DNA of 64,000 nucleotides from SG8-39 sp041558415 (lineage in GTDB: Bacteria > Pseudomonadota > Gammaproteobacteria > Burkholderiales > SG8-39), in contig JBFFEY010000003.1 in assembly GCA_041558415.1 (NCBI GenBank), positions 1 to 64,000 of the forward strand, read 5' to 3'. The position numbers were made by a program, and so were the translations under genes. The notes under the pieces were generated by a model. It was not told the origin of the DNA and made no database searches. It worked only from the letters and a program-made list of their open reading frames with translations. Positions 8,399 through 17,209 of this stretch are shown one piece after another (positions within the stretch are counted from its first letter, which is position 1; every line of letters starts with the position of its first letter).

Positions 8399-9291
8399 GG
8401 GCCGGACGGCCTTCTCTCGACGCTGCGCGTTTCGCGGCGTGCGAGCCACAGGGTGCTGACGAAGATCACCATGCCGCCGATCACGGTCCAGAACCCCGGG
8501 ATCGTGCCGAAGACGATGAACCCCAGGATCGAGGCCCAGACCAGTTCGAGGAACTTCACCGACTGGACGGCGGAAATGTCGGCGACGCGGAACGCGCGCG
8601 TCATGCAGTAATGCCCGGCGGCGCCGAGCATGCCGCAGACGACGAGCAGACCCCATTGCGCGGGCGAAGGCATGCGCCAGACCGCCAGCGCCACCGGCAG
8701 CAGCAGAACCGACACCCACAAATGCTGCCAGAGCACGACGACGTCCGGTCGATCGAACCGCGTGAGCGCCTTGGCCGTGAGAAAGGAGCCGGCGAAGACC
8801 GGCGCCGAAGCGAGCATGAGCAGCACGCCGAGGGAGACGCCGCCGAAGCCCGTGCCCTGCCACGGGCTCACGACCAGCAGCACGCCGCTGAAGCCGACGA
8901 TGACGGCCGCCCAGCGCGCGCCGGTCATGTGCTCCTTGAGGAACAGCACCGCGCCGATGCAGATGAACAGGGGCCCGGTGAAGCCGATCGCCGTGAGTTC
9001 GGCCATGCTGACCATCGGCAGGGCGGCGAACCACAGGGTCATGCCGCCGGCATGGAACAGACCGCGCACGAACTGCAGCTTCGGCGCGCGCGGCCACAGC
9101 GCGCGCAGGCCCAGACGCAGCGCCGGCGGCAGGATGACCAGGACGCCCATGAAGTAGCGCAGAAAGCCGACCAGCCAGGGATCGAGGTCGTGGGCGAGCC
9201 GCTTCATGGTGGTGTTCAGCACGGTGAACAGCAGACCCGTGGCGGCCATCCACAGCATGCCGCGCAGCGTCGGACTGAGCGGGGGCGTCAC
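8395..9291 (-). CDS. EamA/DMT-family transporter
   Basis: A 298-residue integral membrane protein with ten predicted hydrophobic helices in two repeated five-helix EamA halves. These include LRYFMGVLVILP and ELTAIGFTGPLFICIGAVLFL in the first and FLELVWASILGFIVFGTIP in the second. EamA members export amino acids, metabolites or nucleotide sugars; no substrate is evident here. It starts 3 bp after the stop of the SRAP gene and overlaps the dehydrogenase start by 4 bp, indicating an operon. Confidence 0.88.
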   Translation of the reverse strand: MTPPLSPTLRGMLWMAATGLLFTVLNTTMKRLAHDLDPWLVGFLRYFMGVLVILPPALRLGLRALWPRAPKLQFVRGLFHAGGMTLWFAALPMVSMAELTAIGFTGPLFICIGAVLFLKEHMTGARWAAVIVGFSGVLLVVSPWQGTGFGGVSLGVLLMLASAPVFAGSFLTAKALTRFDRPDVVVLWQHLWVSVLLLPVALAVWRMPSPAQWGLLVVCGMLGAAGHYCMTRAFRVADISAVQSVKFLELVWASILGFIVFGTIPGFWTVIGGMVIFVSTLWLARRETRSVERRPSGP

Positions 9292-9294
9292 GCG

Positions 9295-9963
9295 CTAGGC
9301 CTGCTCGAGCGGTTCGATCAGTTCGGGCAGGTCGGTGCTCGCCCGGTTGACCGCAGTGCTCACCGCGTACGTGCGAATGGCGCCGGCCGGGCAGGGCACG
9401 AGCAGATCGGCGACGTCGGCGTGCGCCCGGCAGTCGAGCCAGCGCGCATAGTCCCGCGGCGCGAGGATGACCGGCATGCGGTCATGGATGGCCTGCATCG
9501 GGGCGTTGGCGTCGGTCGTGATGATGGCGCAGGTCTCGAGCGGCCCCTGCGGGCCTTCCCAGCGCTCCCACAGGCCGGCGAAGGCGAACAGCTCGCCTTG
9601 CGCCGGCTGGACGTAGTAGGGCTGCTTGCGGGCGTCGACGCGCTTCCACTCGTAGAAGCCGTTGGCCGGCACCAGACAGCGTCGTTTGCGGTAGGCGTCG
9701 CGAAACGAGGGCTTCTCGGCCACGGTCTCGCTGCGCGCATTGTTCAGCTTCGCCGCCAGTTTCGGATCCTTCGCCCAGCGCGGCAGCAGTCCCCAGCGCA
9801 CGCGCGCGGGCACGCGCTCATCCTCGCGACCCGGACGCACGATGAGCACCTCGCTGGTCGGCGCAATGTTGAAGCGCGGCAGGATCGATGCAGGCACTTC
9901 ACTCAAGCCGAAGGCGAGCGCGATCACCTCCGGGCGGCTGTGGAGGGCGTAGCGGCCACACAT
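9295..9963 (-). CDS. yedK: SRAP-family abasic-site DNA-protein crosslink protein (YedK/HMCES)
   Basis: A 222-residue SRAP protein that covalently traps abasic sites in single-stranded DNA through its N-terminal cysteine. All key residues are at the same positions as in E. coli YedK: C2 (after Met removal), N75, E105 and H160. The start must be ATG 9963 (MCGRYALH), because only that exposes Cys2; an in-frame codon three residues upstream was rejected. It is first in the minus-strand operon and divergent from pncB. No LexA box is visible in the 44-bp gap despite the SOS-linked family name. Confidence 0.95.
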   Translation of the reverse strand: MCGRYALHSRPEVIALAFGLSEVPASILPRFNIAPTSEVLIVRPGREDERVPARVRWGLLPRWAKDPKLAAKLNNARSETVAEKPSFRDAYRKRRCLVPANGFYEWKRVDARKQPYYVQPAQGELFAFAGLWERWEGPQGPLETCAIITTDANAPMQAIHDRMPVILAPRDYARWLDCRAHADVADLLVPCPAGAIRTYAVSTAVNRASTDLPELIEPLEQA

Positions 9964-10007
9964 GGAGCGCAATGTACAATGCTCGCGGCTCCCGGCGCGA
10001 ATCCGCG

Positions 10008-11189
10008 ATGATCATCCAGTCGCTGCTCGACACCGACCTGTACAAGTTCACCATGATGCAGGTGGTGCTGCATCATTTCCCGGGCGCCCAGGTCGAGTAC
10101 GCCTTTACCTGCCGCAATGAGGGCGTTGACCTGCGCCCGGACCTCGAGCGCATTCGCGCAGAGGTGGCCCAGCTCTGCACGCTGCGCTTCACCGAGCGCG
10201 AGCTCGACTACCTGCGCGGGCTGCGTTTCATGAAGTCGGATTTCGTCGATTTCCTGGCACTGTTCCAGTTCAACGGCAAGTACATCCAAATCAGCGAGGG
10301 CGGTCCGGAGGGCGGCATCGACATCAGGATCCGCGGCCCTTGGCTGCATACCATCCTGTACGAAATTCCCGTGCTGGCGATCGTGTCGGAGACGTATTTT
10401 CGCCGCACGCGACCGGTTCCGGACCATGCCGAAGGCATGCGCCGCCTGCAAACCAAGATCGAGCTGGTGCGCAAGGTCGAGCCGGAACTCGAGTTCCGCA
10501 TTTCGGACTTCGGCACGCGGCGGCGCTTTTCGCGTGACTGGCAGGAACGGGTCCTGCAGACGCTGAAAAGCGAGGTGCCGGAGTATTTCGCGGGCAGCTC
10601 GAATGTCTGGTTCGCGATGAGAAACAGCCTGACCCCGCTGGGCACGCTGGGGCATGAGTACATGCAGGCCTGCCAGGGCCTCGGTCCGCGCCTGCGCGAT
10701 TCGCAAACCTTCGCGATGGACACCTGGGCCAAGGAGTACCGCGGCGACCTGGGGATCGCGCTGTCCGACACCTACGGGCTCGATGCCTTCCTGCGCGATT
10801 TCGACATGTACTTCTGCAAGCTGTTTGACGGTGCGCGGCACGACTCGGGCGATCCCTTCGAGTGGGGCGAGCGCATGATCGCGCACTATCAGAAGAACCG
10901 CGTCGATCCGCATAGCAAGACGCTGATCTTCTCCGACCAGCTGTCGTTCCCGCTCGCCATCCAGATCGCACGGCGCTTCCACGGCCGCGCGCGGACGGCC
11001 TTCGGCATCGGCACGAACCTGACGAACGATCTGGGCTACGCGCCGCTCAACATCGTCATCAAGATGATCGAGTGCAACGGCCAGCCCGTGGCCAAGGTAT
11101 CGGATTCGCCAGGCAAAACCATCAGCAAGGATCCACGCTACCTCGCGTATCTTCGCCAGGTGTTCGGCCTCGAGCCGCCGCAAAGCTGA
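10008..11189 (+). CDS. pncB: Nicotinate phosphoribosyltransferase
   Basis: A 393-residue enzyme of the NAD salvage (Preiss-Handler) pathway. It converts nicotinate and PRPP to nicotinate mononucleotide with ATP-coupled phosphorylation of a His. The phospho-His is H216 in GTLGHEYMQA. Other family segments are SDFGTRRRFS, SDTYGLDAFLRDFD, RHDSGDPFEWG and IFSDQLSF. Length is normal. A TACAAT hexamer at 9975-9980 is a plausible -10 element in the short gap shared with the SRAP gene. The start is ATG 10008 with no strong ribosome site. Confidence 0.97.
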   Translation: MIIQSLLDTDLYKFTMMQVVLHHFPGAQVEYAFTCRNEGVDLRPDLERIRAEVAQLCTLRFTERELDYLRGLRFMKSDFVDFLALFQFNGKYIQISEGGPEGGIDIRIRGPWLHTILYEIPVLAIVSETYFRRTRPVPDHAEGMRRLQTKIELVRKVEPELEFRISDFGTRRRFSRDWQERVLQTLKSEVPEYFAGSSNVWFAMRNSLTPLGTLGHEYMQACQGLGPRLRDSQTFAMDTWAKEYRGDLGIALSDTYGLDAFLRDFDMYFCKLFDGARHDSGDPFEWGERMIAHYQKNRVDPHSKTLIFSDQLSFPLAIQIARRFHGRARTAFGIGTNLTNDLGYAPLNIVIKMIECNGQPVAKVSDSPGKTISKDPRYLAYLRQVFGLEPPQS

Positions 11190-11199
11190 TCCGAACGCG

Positions 11200-12438
11200 T
11201 TGAGTCGCGAAGCCTCAGACGCCGCGCAGTTGCAGCGCACCGCGCTCGCGGTGCTCGCCAGCTGCTTTCTGCTCAACATGCTGGGGCGGGGCATCGGCGA
11301 CACCTATTCCGTCTTCCTCAAGCCTCTCGAGGCCGAGTTCGGCTGGAGCCGCTCGAGCCTGACGAGCGTCTACTCCCTCTATCTGCTGGTGAACGGCTTC
11401 GCCGCGCCCTTCGTCGGCATGGCCTTCGACCGGCTTGGGCCGCGCTGGGCCTACAGCACGGGGCTGGTGGTGCTCGGTGGCGCCTTCCTGCTCGCCGGCA
11501 GCCTTGATCGGTTGTGGCAGTTCTATCTGCTGGTCGGCGTTTCGGTCGGCATCGGCGTGAGTTTCACGGGGATGGTGCCGAGCTCCGGCCTGCTGTCGCG
11601 CTGGTTCCGTGCCCGGCTCTCGACCGCGCTGGGCGTCGCCTATTCCGGTTTCGGCGTCGGTTCGGTGGTCTTCGTGCCGCTGGCGCAGGTGCTGATCAAC
11701 CGCATCGAATGGGAGAACGCGTACCGTGTCCTCGGCAGCATCCTCCTCCTCGCGGCGCTGTGCGTGGCCTTCGGTCTGCCCTGGAAACGGTTCCGCGCGG
11801 GGCACCCGAGCTATCGCCTCGATGCGCAGCGCGGCGAGGGCGGCGGCGGCTGGACGCTGCGCGGCGCACTCAAGTCGCGCATGTACTGGGCGCTCGCCCA
11901 GGCCTTCTTCTGCACCTCGGTGGCGATGTTCATCATCCTGGTGCAGCTGGTGGTGTTCCTGATCGACGCCGGCTTTGCGCCGCTCACTGCGGCAACGGCG
12001 GTCGGCTTCGTCGGCATGCTTTCCGCGATGAGCGTCATGGGCAGCGGCTTTCTGTCGGACCGCTTCGGCGTGCGCCAGACCGTCACGGCGAGCTTCGCCG
12101 GAACGGCGACCGGCATGCTGCTCCTCATCGCGCTCGCCGGCTCAGCGTCCATGATCCTGCTGGTCGCCTTCGTGCTCGTTTTCGGTCTGTGCATGGGGGT
12201 GCGCGGCCCGATCATTTCCTCGGTCAGCGCCAAGCATTTCGCTGGGCCGCGCGTCGCGACCATCTACGGCACCATCTACGCGACTAACGCACTCGGCGCG
12301 GCCTGCGGCTCGCTGCTCGGCGGCGTGCTGCACGACCTGACCGACGGCTACCGCGTCGGCTTTCTGTGCTCGCTCGGCTTCATCCTGCTGGCGGCGGCGC
12401 CGTTCTGGACCGTCAAGGCGCTGCGCAATTTCCGCTGA
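11200..12438 (+). CDS. MFS transporter
   Basis: A 412-residue protein with twelve hydrophobic helices in two six-helix bundles. It has the MFS loop signature in FDRLGPRWAYS between helices 2 and 3 and a second-half equivalent in SDRFGVRQ. It resembles the monocarboxylate/oxalate-formate-like branch, but the substrate is not determinable. The start is a TTG at 11200, 11 nt after the pncB stop; the first ATG in frame (11278) would delete half of helix 1, so TTG is preferred. It is likely co-transcribed with pncB. Confidence 0.85.
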   Translation: MSREASDAAQLQRTALAVLASCFLLNMLGRGIGDTYSVFLKPLEAEFGWSRSSLTSVYSLYLLVNGFAAPFVGMAFDRLGPRWAYSTGLVVLGGAFLLAGSLDRLWQFYLLVGVSVGIGVSFTGMVPSSGLLSRWFRARLSTALGVAYSGFGVGSVVFVPLAQVLINRIEWENAYRVLGSILLLAALCVAFGLPWKRFRAGHPSYRLDAQRGEGGGGWTLRGALKSRMYWALAQAFFCTSVAMFIILVQLVVFLIDAGFAPLTAATAVGFVGMLSAMSVMGSGFLSDRFGVRQTVTASFAGTATGMLLLIALAGSASMILLVAFVLVFGLCMGVRGPIISSVSAKHFAGPRVATIYGTIYATNALGAACGSLLGGVLHDLTDGYRVGFLCSLGFILLAAAPFWTVKALRNFR

Positions 12439-12513
12439 CGCCTCGCGGTGCCACGCTAAACGAGCAGCCGTTGCACTTCCGGTCGACCAAGCAGCCTTTT
12501 TCGGGCGCGTCGC

Positions 12514-13764
12514 TCATCCCCGCAACAAGCCCATTTCATGCGCCTCGCGCGCGAGCGCCTCGCGAAAGTCCGGGTGTGCGATCTCGAGCATGCGCGCCAC
12601 CCGCAAGGGCAGCGGCAGGCCGCGCAGATCGGCCGCACCGTATTCGGTGACGAACACGCCGGCTTCGCTGCGCGGCGTCGAGACCGGGCCGGAGAGACGG
12701 GCGACGATGCGCGATGCCTTGCTGCCGACGGCGGCCGGCAGGCAGACGAGCGACACGCCGCCCGGCGACACATTCGCCGCGCGGACGAAATCGGGCGCGC
12801 CACCCACCGCCCCGACGTAGGAGCCGTTGGCGACTTCGCCGTTGACCTGGCCGGTGAGATCGACTTCCACGGCCGAATTGATGGCCACGAAGTTCGGCAG
12901 TTGGGCGAGCACCTGCGCGCCGTGGGTGTAGTCGCTGCTGCGCAGCTCGACGGCCGGGTTGCGATCAACGAAGTCGAACAGCTTGCGCGTGCCGAGCAGC
13001 ACGCCGCCGATCGTCTTGCCCGCGTCGATCGGCTTACGCGCGTTGGTGATGACGCCGCGCTGCACCAGGTCGACGACGCCGTCGCCCAGCGAACCGGAGT
13101 GCACGCCGAGCTCGCGCCGGTCGCCGAGCGCGGCCAAAATCGCGTCGGGCAGCGCGCCGATGCCGAATTCGAGGGTGGCGCCGTCCGGAATGAACGCTGC
13201 GGCATGCGCGCCGACGCGCCGCTCGAGTTCGCCCGCCGCGGCAACCGCTGCACCGAGCGCCGGTGCGCGCGAGGAACGGACGCTGAGCGCGAAGTCCTCC
13301 GCGCGCAGCCTGCGCTCGGTGTACGTCCAGGGCACCTGGTCATTGACTTCGGCGATGACGACGCGCGCCCGCTCGAGTGCCGGAATGAGGTACTCGGCGG
13401 ACAGGCCGAGACTATGTTCGCCCTGCGCGTTCGGCGGGCTGACCTGGACCAGCACTACGTCCGCGCGGATGCGGCCCTCGCGGATCAGTGCGCCGAAGCG
13501 CGAGTAGGCGACCGGCAGCACGCGGGCCGCGCCGGCATCGATCAGTCTGCGGTTGTGGATCGTGCCGCAGTAGGCGGTGAAGCGCAGCGCATCCGCGTGC
13601 TCGACGCGCACGCTGCCGGCGTAGTTGATGCCGAGAAAGGCGGAGGCGCCGCGATAGGCGGCGCGCTGCGCGAGAAAGGCCTCGACCAGGGTCTGCGGCT
13701 CCGCGGTGCCTTGTCCCCAGAGCACACCATCGCCCGGTCGTATGAGCTTCGCGAGATCGAGCAT
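12514..13764 (-). CDS. Acetyl-CoA hydrolase/CoA-transferase family protein lacking the catalytic Glu
   Basis: A 416-residue protein with both halves of the class I CoA-transferase fold as in 4-hydroxybutyrate CoA-transferases. These include QVSPPNAQGEHSLG, FIPDGATLEFGIGALPDA and the C-terminal EYGAADLRG segment. In characterised members the covalent Glu lies in an HSE/HTE-x3-DGVVDL motif. Here the same place reads HSGSLGDGVVDLV, with Gly at residue 224. The fold and surroundings are intact, so it is not an obvious pseudogene, but the ping-pong transferase mechanism should be impaired. Hydrolase or non-catalytic roles are possible. It is divergent from the RutE-like gene across a 55-bp gap. 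Confidence 0.82.
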   Translation of the reverse strand: MLDLAKLIRPGDGVLWGQGTAEPQTLVEAFLAQRAAYRGASAFLGINYAGSVRVEHADALRFTAYCGTIHNRRLIDAGAARVLPVAYSRFGALIREGRIRADVVLVQVSPPNAQGEHSLGLSAEYLIPALERARVVIAEVNDQVPWTYTERRLRAEDFALSVRSSRAPALGAAVAAAGELERRVGAHAAAFIPDGATLEFGIGALPDAILAALGDRRELGVHSGSLGDGVVDLVQRGVITNARKPIDAGKTIGGVLLGTRKLFDFVDRNPAVELRSSDYTHGAQVLAQLPNFVAINSAVEVDLTGQVNGEVANGSYVGAVGGAPDFVRAANVSPGGVSLVCLPAAVGSKASRIVARLSGPVSTPRSEAGVFVTEYGAADLRGLPLPLRVARMLEIAHPDFREALAREAHEMGLLRG

Positions 13765-13774
13765 GCGCGCGCGA

Positions 13775-13783
13775 TGCTACCAT
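13775..13783 (+). promoter_or_regulatory. Candidate extended -10 element for the rutE-like gene
   Basis: TGC-TACCAT is an extended -10 hexamer 37 bp upstream of the start at 13820, in the 55-bp divergent intergenic region. No good -35 is seen. It fits a GC-TANNAT pattern found before several other genes in the window. Confidence 0.35.
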
Positions 13784-13819
13784 CGGGTTCGACCCTTCAG
13801 TTGAGAGCATTTAACTCCC

Positions 13820-14410
13820 ATGTTGAACGACCAGGCGCTTGATATCCTGTTTCGCGCTGCGCGCACACAGAACGGCTTCGTCGACAAGCCGGTGCGCGAT
13901 GATCAGCTGCACGCGCTCTACGACTTGATGAAATGGGGGCCGACGACGATGAATACGCAGCCCGCACGGCTGGTATTCGTGCGCTCCAAGGCCGGCAAGG
14001 AAAAGCTCGCGCCGGCGCTGAGCCCGGGCAATCTGGAGAAGACGATGAAGGCGCCGGTCACGGTGATCATCGCCTACGATCTGCGGTTCTACGAGAATCT
14101 GCCGCGCACCTTCCCGAATAACCCGAACGCGAAGGCGGTGTTCGAGGGCGAGGAAAAAAAGGCGCACGTGCAGACCACCGCGATGCGAAACGGCTCGTTG
14201 CAGGGCAGCTACCTGATGCTCGCCGCACGCGCCCTCGGGCTAGACTGCGGCCCGATGTCCGGTTTCGACACCGCCAAGGTCGATGCGGCTTTCTTCCCGG
14301 ACGGCCGGGTCAAGTCGAACTTCCTCTGCAACCTCGGCTACGGCGATCCATCGAAGGTCTTTCCGCGCAACCCGCGGTTGCCGTTCGACGAGGTCTGCAC
14401 GCTGGCCTGA
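13820..14410 (+). CDS. rutE: Malonic semialdehyde reductase RutE-like nitroreductase
   Basis: A 196-residue FMN nitroreductase-fold protein, closely patterned on E. coli RutE throughout (ARTQNGF, LMKWGPTTMNTQPAR, LGLDCGPMSGFD, NLGYGDPSK). RutE/HadB reduces malonic semialdehyde to 3-hydroxypropionate, late in pyrimidine-nitrogen release. No other rut gene is nearby, so it may serve general aldehyde or nitro-compound reduction. The start ATG is consistent with family length. Confidence 0.9.
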   Translation: MLNDQALDILFRAARTQNGFVDKPVRDDQLHALYDLMKWGPTTMNTQPARLVFVRSKAGKEKLAPALSPGNLEKTMKAPVTVIIAYDLRFYENLPRTFPNNPNAKAVFEGEEKKAHVQTTAMRNGSLQGSYLMLAARALGLDCGPMSGFDTAKVDAAFFPDGRVKSNFLCNLGYGDPSKVFPRNPRLPFDEVCTLA

Positions 14411-14415
14411 GTGCG

Positions 14416-14928
14416 GTGTCGACGTCGGTCGGGTTCCGCATTCGGCAGGCGGCGTCGGCCGACGTCGCGACCCTGCTCGCGCTGATCCGCGGGCTTGCGG
14501 AGTACGAGCGCCTCCTGCAGCACCTCAGTGCGACCGAGGACAGCCTGCGCGACCACCTGTTCGGCGAACGTCCGGTCGCGGAAGCCGTGCTCGCCGAGGA
14601 GGGTGCAGCCGCGGTGGGCTTCGCGGTTTTTTTCCAGAACTTTTCCACCTTCCTCGGCAAGCCGGGGCTTTATCTCGAGGACCTGTTCGTGCGGCCGGCG
14701 TACCGCGGCCGCGGCTACGGCAAGGCACTGATGGTGTTCGTCGCGCGCCTCGCGCAGGCGCGCGGCTGCGGCCGGCTCGAGTGGAGCGTGCTCGACTGGA
14801 ACACGCCTGCCAGGGATTTCTACCGCGCGCTGGGCGCGCATCCCCTGCACGATTGGATCGGGCAGCGCATGACCGGCGAGGCGATCGCGCGGCTCGCCGC
14901 GCAGCGCCTGCCGGGCGAGGTGCCATGA
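14416..14928 (+). CDS. GNAT-family N-acetyltransferase (diamine/thialysine type)
   Basis: A 170-residue GNAT. It has an N-terminal beta-alpha start (FRIRQAASADVATLLALIRGLAEYERL), YLEDLFVRPAYRGRGYGKAL as the acetyl-CoA pyrophosphate loop, and EWSVLDWNTPARDFYRALGA. These match the spermidine/spermine and thialysine acetyltransferase branch, which acetylates small amines. The substrate is an inference. It starts at GTG 14416, 5 nt after the preceding stop, and overlaps the following gene by ATGA, so it lies inside a tight four-gene plus-strand operon. Confidence 0.87.
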   Translation: MSTSVGFRIRQAASADVATLLALIRGLAEYERLLQHLSATEDSLRDHLFGERPVAEAVLAEEGAAAVGFAVFFQNFSTFLGKPGLYLEDLFVRPAYRGRGYGKALMVFVARLAQARGCGRLEWSVLDWNTPARDFYRALGAHPLHDWIGQRMTGEAIARLAAQRLPGEVP

Positions 14929-15425
14929 GCGTGCAGTTGCTGTTCTGGCGCGAAGCCTATCGCGCGGCCAGCCGCTGCAGCGCCGACACCGCTGCACGGC
15001 GCCTGCAGTCGCTGCTGTCGACGACGAGCCGCTTTTCAGCGGAAGAGCGGCTGCTGGGGCGTGTCGACGGGCGCCGCTTCCGGGTCTGGAAACGCACCCT
15101 GCTCGGCGCGTCGGCAGACGTGGTACAGCTCGAGGGTGACATCGGGCAGGGCCCCGAAGGCGTCGTCATCGAAGGCAGCTTCTCCTACAAGGCGGCGACC
15201 AAGATCCAGTTCATCGGCTTTTTCGTGCTCGGGCTGTTCATCGCCGTGAGCGGCGTGTTTCAGCGGCTGGCCGGCGCGACCACGTCGAACGACGTCATCG
15301 CGCTCGGCGGCGGCATCGCGGGGCTGACCGCGCTCTGGATCGTGGGCGCCTACTGGATGAAGCACAAGCAGATCGATTTTCTCAAGTCGCGCATGGCCGA
15401 AATCCTCGAGCCGGAGGGGCCATGA
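14925..15425 (+). CDS. Small membrane protein of unknown function
   Basis: A 166-residue protein not recognised as any named family. The N-terminal about 85 residues are soluble and beta-rich with many Arg and Ser. Two hydrophobic helices follow (about FIGFFVLGLFIAVSGVFQRL and ALGGGIAGLTALWIVGAYWM) with a short loop between, then a charged C-terminal tail. It starts with ATG overlapping the GNAT stop and ends in a TGA overlapping the PhzF start. Coupling on both sides supports real expression. Confidence 0.7.
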   Translation: MSVQLLFWREAYRAASRCSADTAARRLQSLLSTTSRFSAEERLLGRVDGRRFRVWKRTLLGASADVVQLEGDIGQGPEGVVIEGSFSYKAATKIQFIGFFVLGLFIAVSGVFQRLAGATTSNDVIALGGGIAGLTALWIVGAYWMKHKQIDFLKSRMAEILEPEGP

Positions 15426-16297
15426 AGCCGCGTCGTTTCAAGCAGGTCGACGTGTTCACGCGGGTGCCGTACCTGGGCAATCCGGTGGCCGTGGTGCTGG
15501 ATGGCGAAGGCCTGCGCGATGCGCAGATGCAGGGCATCGCCCGCTGGACCAATCTTTCGGAAACCACCTACGTGCTGCCGCCGCGGGTGCCCGACGCGGA
15601 TTACCGGCTGCGCATTTTCACGCCGCAGGCCGAAATTCCCTTCGCCGGCCATCTGACGCTGGGCAGTGCGCATGCGGTGCTGGAGGCAGGCATCGCGCGA
15701 CCGCGTGACGACCGGTTGCGACAGGAATGCGGTGCCGGTGTGGTGACCGTCGCGGTGGAGGCGGCGGACGAGGCGCGGCTCTGGCTCGCTTCGCCGCCGG
15801 TCGCGGTCTCAGCAGTGGCGGATTCGCAGTTCGCAGCGCTCGAGCAGGCGCTCGGCGAGCGCGTCGAGCGCGATCCGCTGCCCCAGATCGTCGACGTGGG
15901 ACCGGTGTGGCTGGTCGCCCGGCTCGCCGATGCACAGCGCCTCGGCGCGCTGCGTCCCGACCTGTCCGCCGTGATCGCGCTCAGCACCACGCTCGGCATC
16001 ACCGGGGTCGTTGCCTTCGCGCCGTCGGACGACGGCGTCAGCCAGATTCACCTGCGCGCGTTCGCACCCGCACACGGGATTGCCGAAGATCCGGTCTGCG
16101 GCAGCGGCAACATCGCTGTCGCGGCGTTCCTGCTGCGGTCCGGCGAGATCGGGCGCGTGGGGCCGCGCTACCGCGCGCGCCAGGGCATGCAGCTCGGCCG
16201 CGACGGGCGCATCGCAATGCGCGTCGACGCAGGCGACGGGCAGATCTGGCTGGGCGGCGACGCGGTGACCTGTGTGGACGGCACGCTGCAGGCCTGA
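15422..16297 (+). CDS. PhzF-family isomerase/epimerase-like protein
   Basis: A 291-residue PhzF/diaminopimelate-epimerase fold protein. The general acid/base Glu is E47 in NLSETTY, and the second-half signature EDPVCGSGN is present. PhzF itself isomerises dihydro-3-hydroxyanthranilate in phenazine synthesis, but most genomic members have unknown substrates and there is no phz cluster here. It is the last gene of the rutE-GNAT-membrane protein-phzF-like operon. Confidence 0.9.
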   Translation: MKPRRFKQVDVFTRVPYLGNPVAVVLDGEGLRDAQMQGIARWTNLSETTYVLPPRVPDADYRLRIFTPQAEIPFAGHLTLGSAHAVLEAGIARPRDDRLRQECGAGVVTVAVEAADEARLWLASPPVAVSAVADSQFAALEQALGERVERDPLPQIVDVGPVWLVARLADAQRLGALRPDLSAVIALSTTLGITGVVAFAPSDDGVSQIHLRAFAPAHGIAEDPVCGSGNIAVAAFLLRSGEIGRVGPRYRARQGMQLGRDGRIAMRVDAGDGQIWLGGDAVTCVDGTLQA

Positions 16298-16299
16298 AC

Positions 16300-17208
16300 T
16301 CAGCGATCGAGCGACATGTCGTCGTAGGAGCTGGGGTGCGACACCGGCTCGATGTGGCTGAAGGTAGACGCATTCGGCACCAGCGCGCGGATGCGTGATT
16401 CGATCTCCTCGGCGATACGGTGCGCGTGCTCGACGGTCCAGGCATCGGGCACCAGCAGGTGAAAGGAGATGAAGCGCCGTGCGCCCGCGTGCCGCGTGCG
16501 CAGGGCGTGAAATGACACGCCGTAGCGCCGTGAATACTCCACGAAGATGCGCGTGACCTCCGCGCGCTCGGTCTCCGGGATGGCCGGGTCGAGCAAGCCG
16601 GTAACCGAGCGGCGCATGAGCTTGGCGCCAGTCCACAGGATGTTCGCCGCCACTACCAGCGCGAGCAGAGGGTCGAGACGCAGCCAGCCGGTGAGCGCGA
16701 CCAGGGCGACGCCGATGATCACGCCTGCCGAGGTCCACACGTCGGTCAGCAGGTGCCGTGCGTCCGCTTCGAGGGCGATGCTGTGGTACTCGCGTCCGGC
16801 GCGCAGCAGCACGAAGGCGGTGCCCAGGTTCACGAGGGAGGCGGCGATCGAGAAGGCGATGCCCAGCACGGGCAGGCTGATGGGTTGCGGCGTGATCAGG
16901 CGCGGCAGCGCCGCCCAAACGATGCTGAGGGCGGCGACCACGATCAGCCCGCCCTCGACACCGCTGGAAAAGTATTCGGCTTTCGAGCGGCCGAACGGAT
17001 GGGCCTCGTCGGGCGGCATGGCCGAGAGGCGCAGCATCCACAGCGCGAGCAGCGCACCGGCGAGGTTGACCACGGATTCGAGCGCATCGGACAGCAGGCC
17101 GACCGATCCGGTCAGCCACCAGGCAAGCAGCTTGAGCGCGATAGTGAGCACGGCCGCGGCAACCGACAGCAGCGCATAGCGCTCAAGCGTTCGATTCGGG
17201 CCGGTCAT
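16300..17208 (-). CDS. Cation diffusion facilitator (FieF-like metal exporter)
   Basis: A 302-residue CDF transporter that exchanges cytosolic divalent metal (Zn, Fe or similar) for protons at the inner membrane. Six hydrophobic helices precede a cytosolic C-terminal ferredoxin-like domain. Metal-site residues are visible in helix 2 (SDALESVVN) and helix 5 (HLLTDVWTS). The C-terminal domain has several His (HALRTRHAG, FHLLVP) for regulatory metal. It lies 39 nt downstream of the cyclase gene on the same strand, with a hairpin immediately before its start codon. Confidence 0.92.
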   Translation of the reverse strand: MTGPNRTLERYALLSVAAAVLTIALKLLAWWLTGSVGLLSDALESVVNLAGALLALWMLRLSAMPPDEAHPFGRSKAEYFSSGVEGGLIVVAALSIVWAALPRLITPQPISLPVLGIAFSIAASLVNLGTAFVLLRAGREYHSIALEADARHLLTDVWTSAGVIIGVALVALTGWLRLDPLLALVVAANILWTGAKLMRRSVTGLLDPAIPETERAEVTRIFVEYSRRYGVSFHALRTRHAGARRFISFHLLVPDAWTVEHAHRIAEEIESRIRALVPNASTFSHIEPVSHPSSYDDMSLDR

Positions 17209-17209
17209 G

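Noticed and set aside
8386..10011. A 541-codon plus-strand open frame over the EamA and SRAP genes
   Set aside because: It runs across two well-supported minus-strand genes and is rich in Asp/Arg/His/Gln with no family signature.
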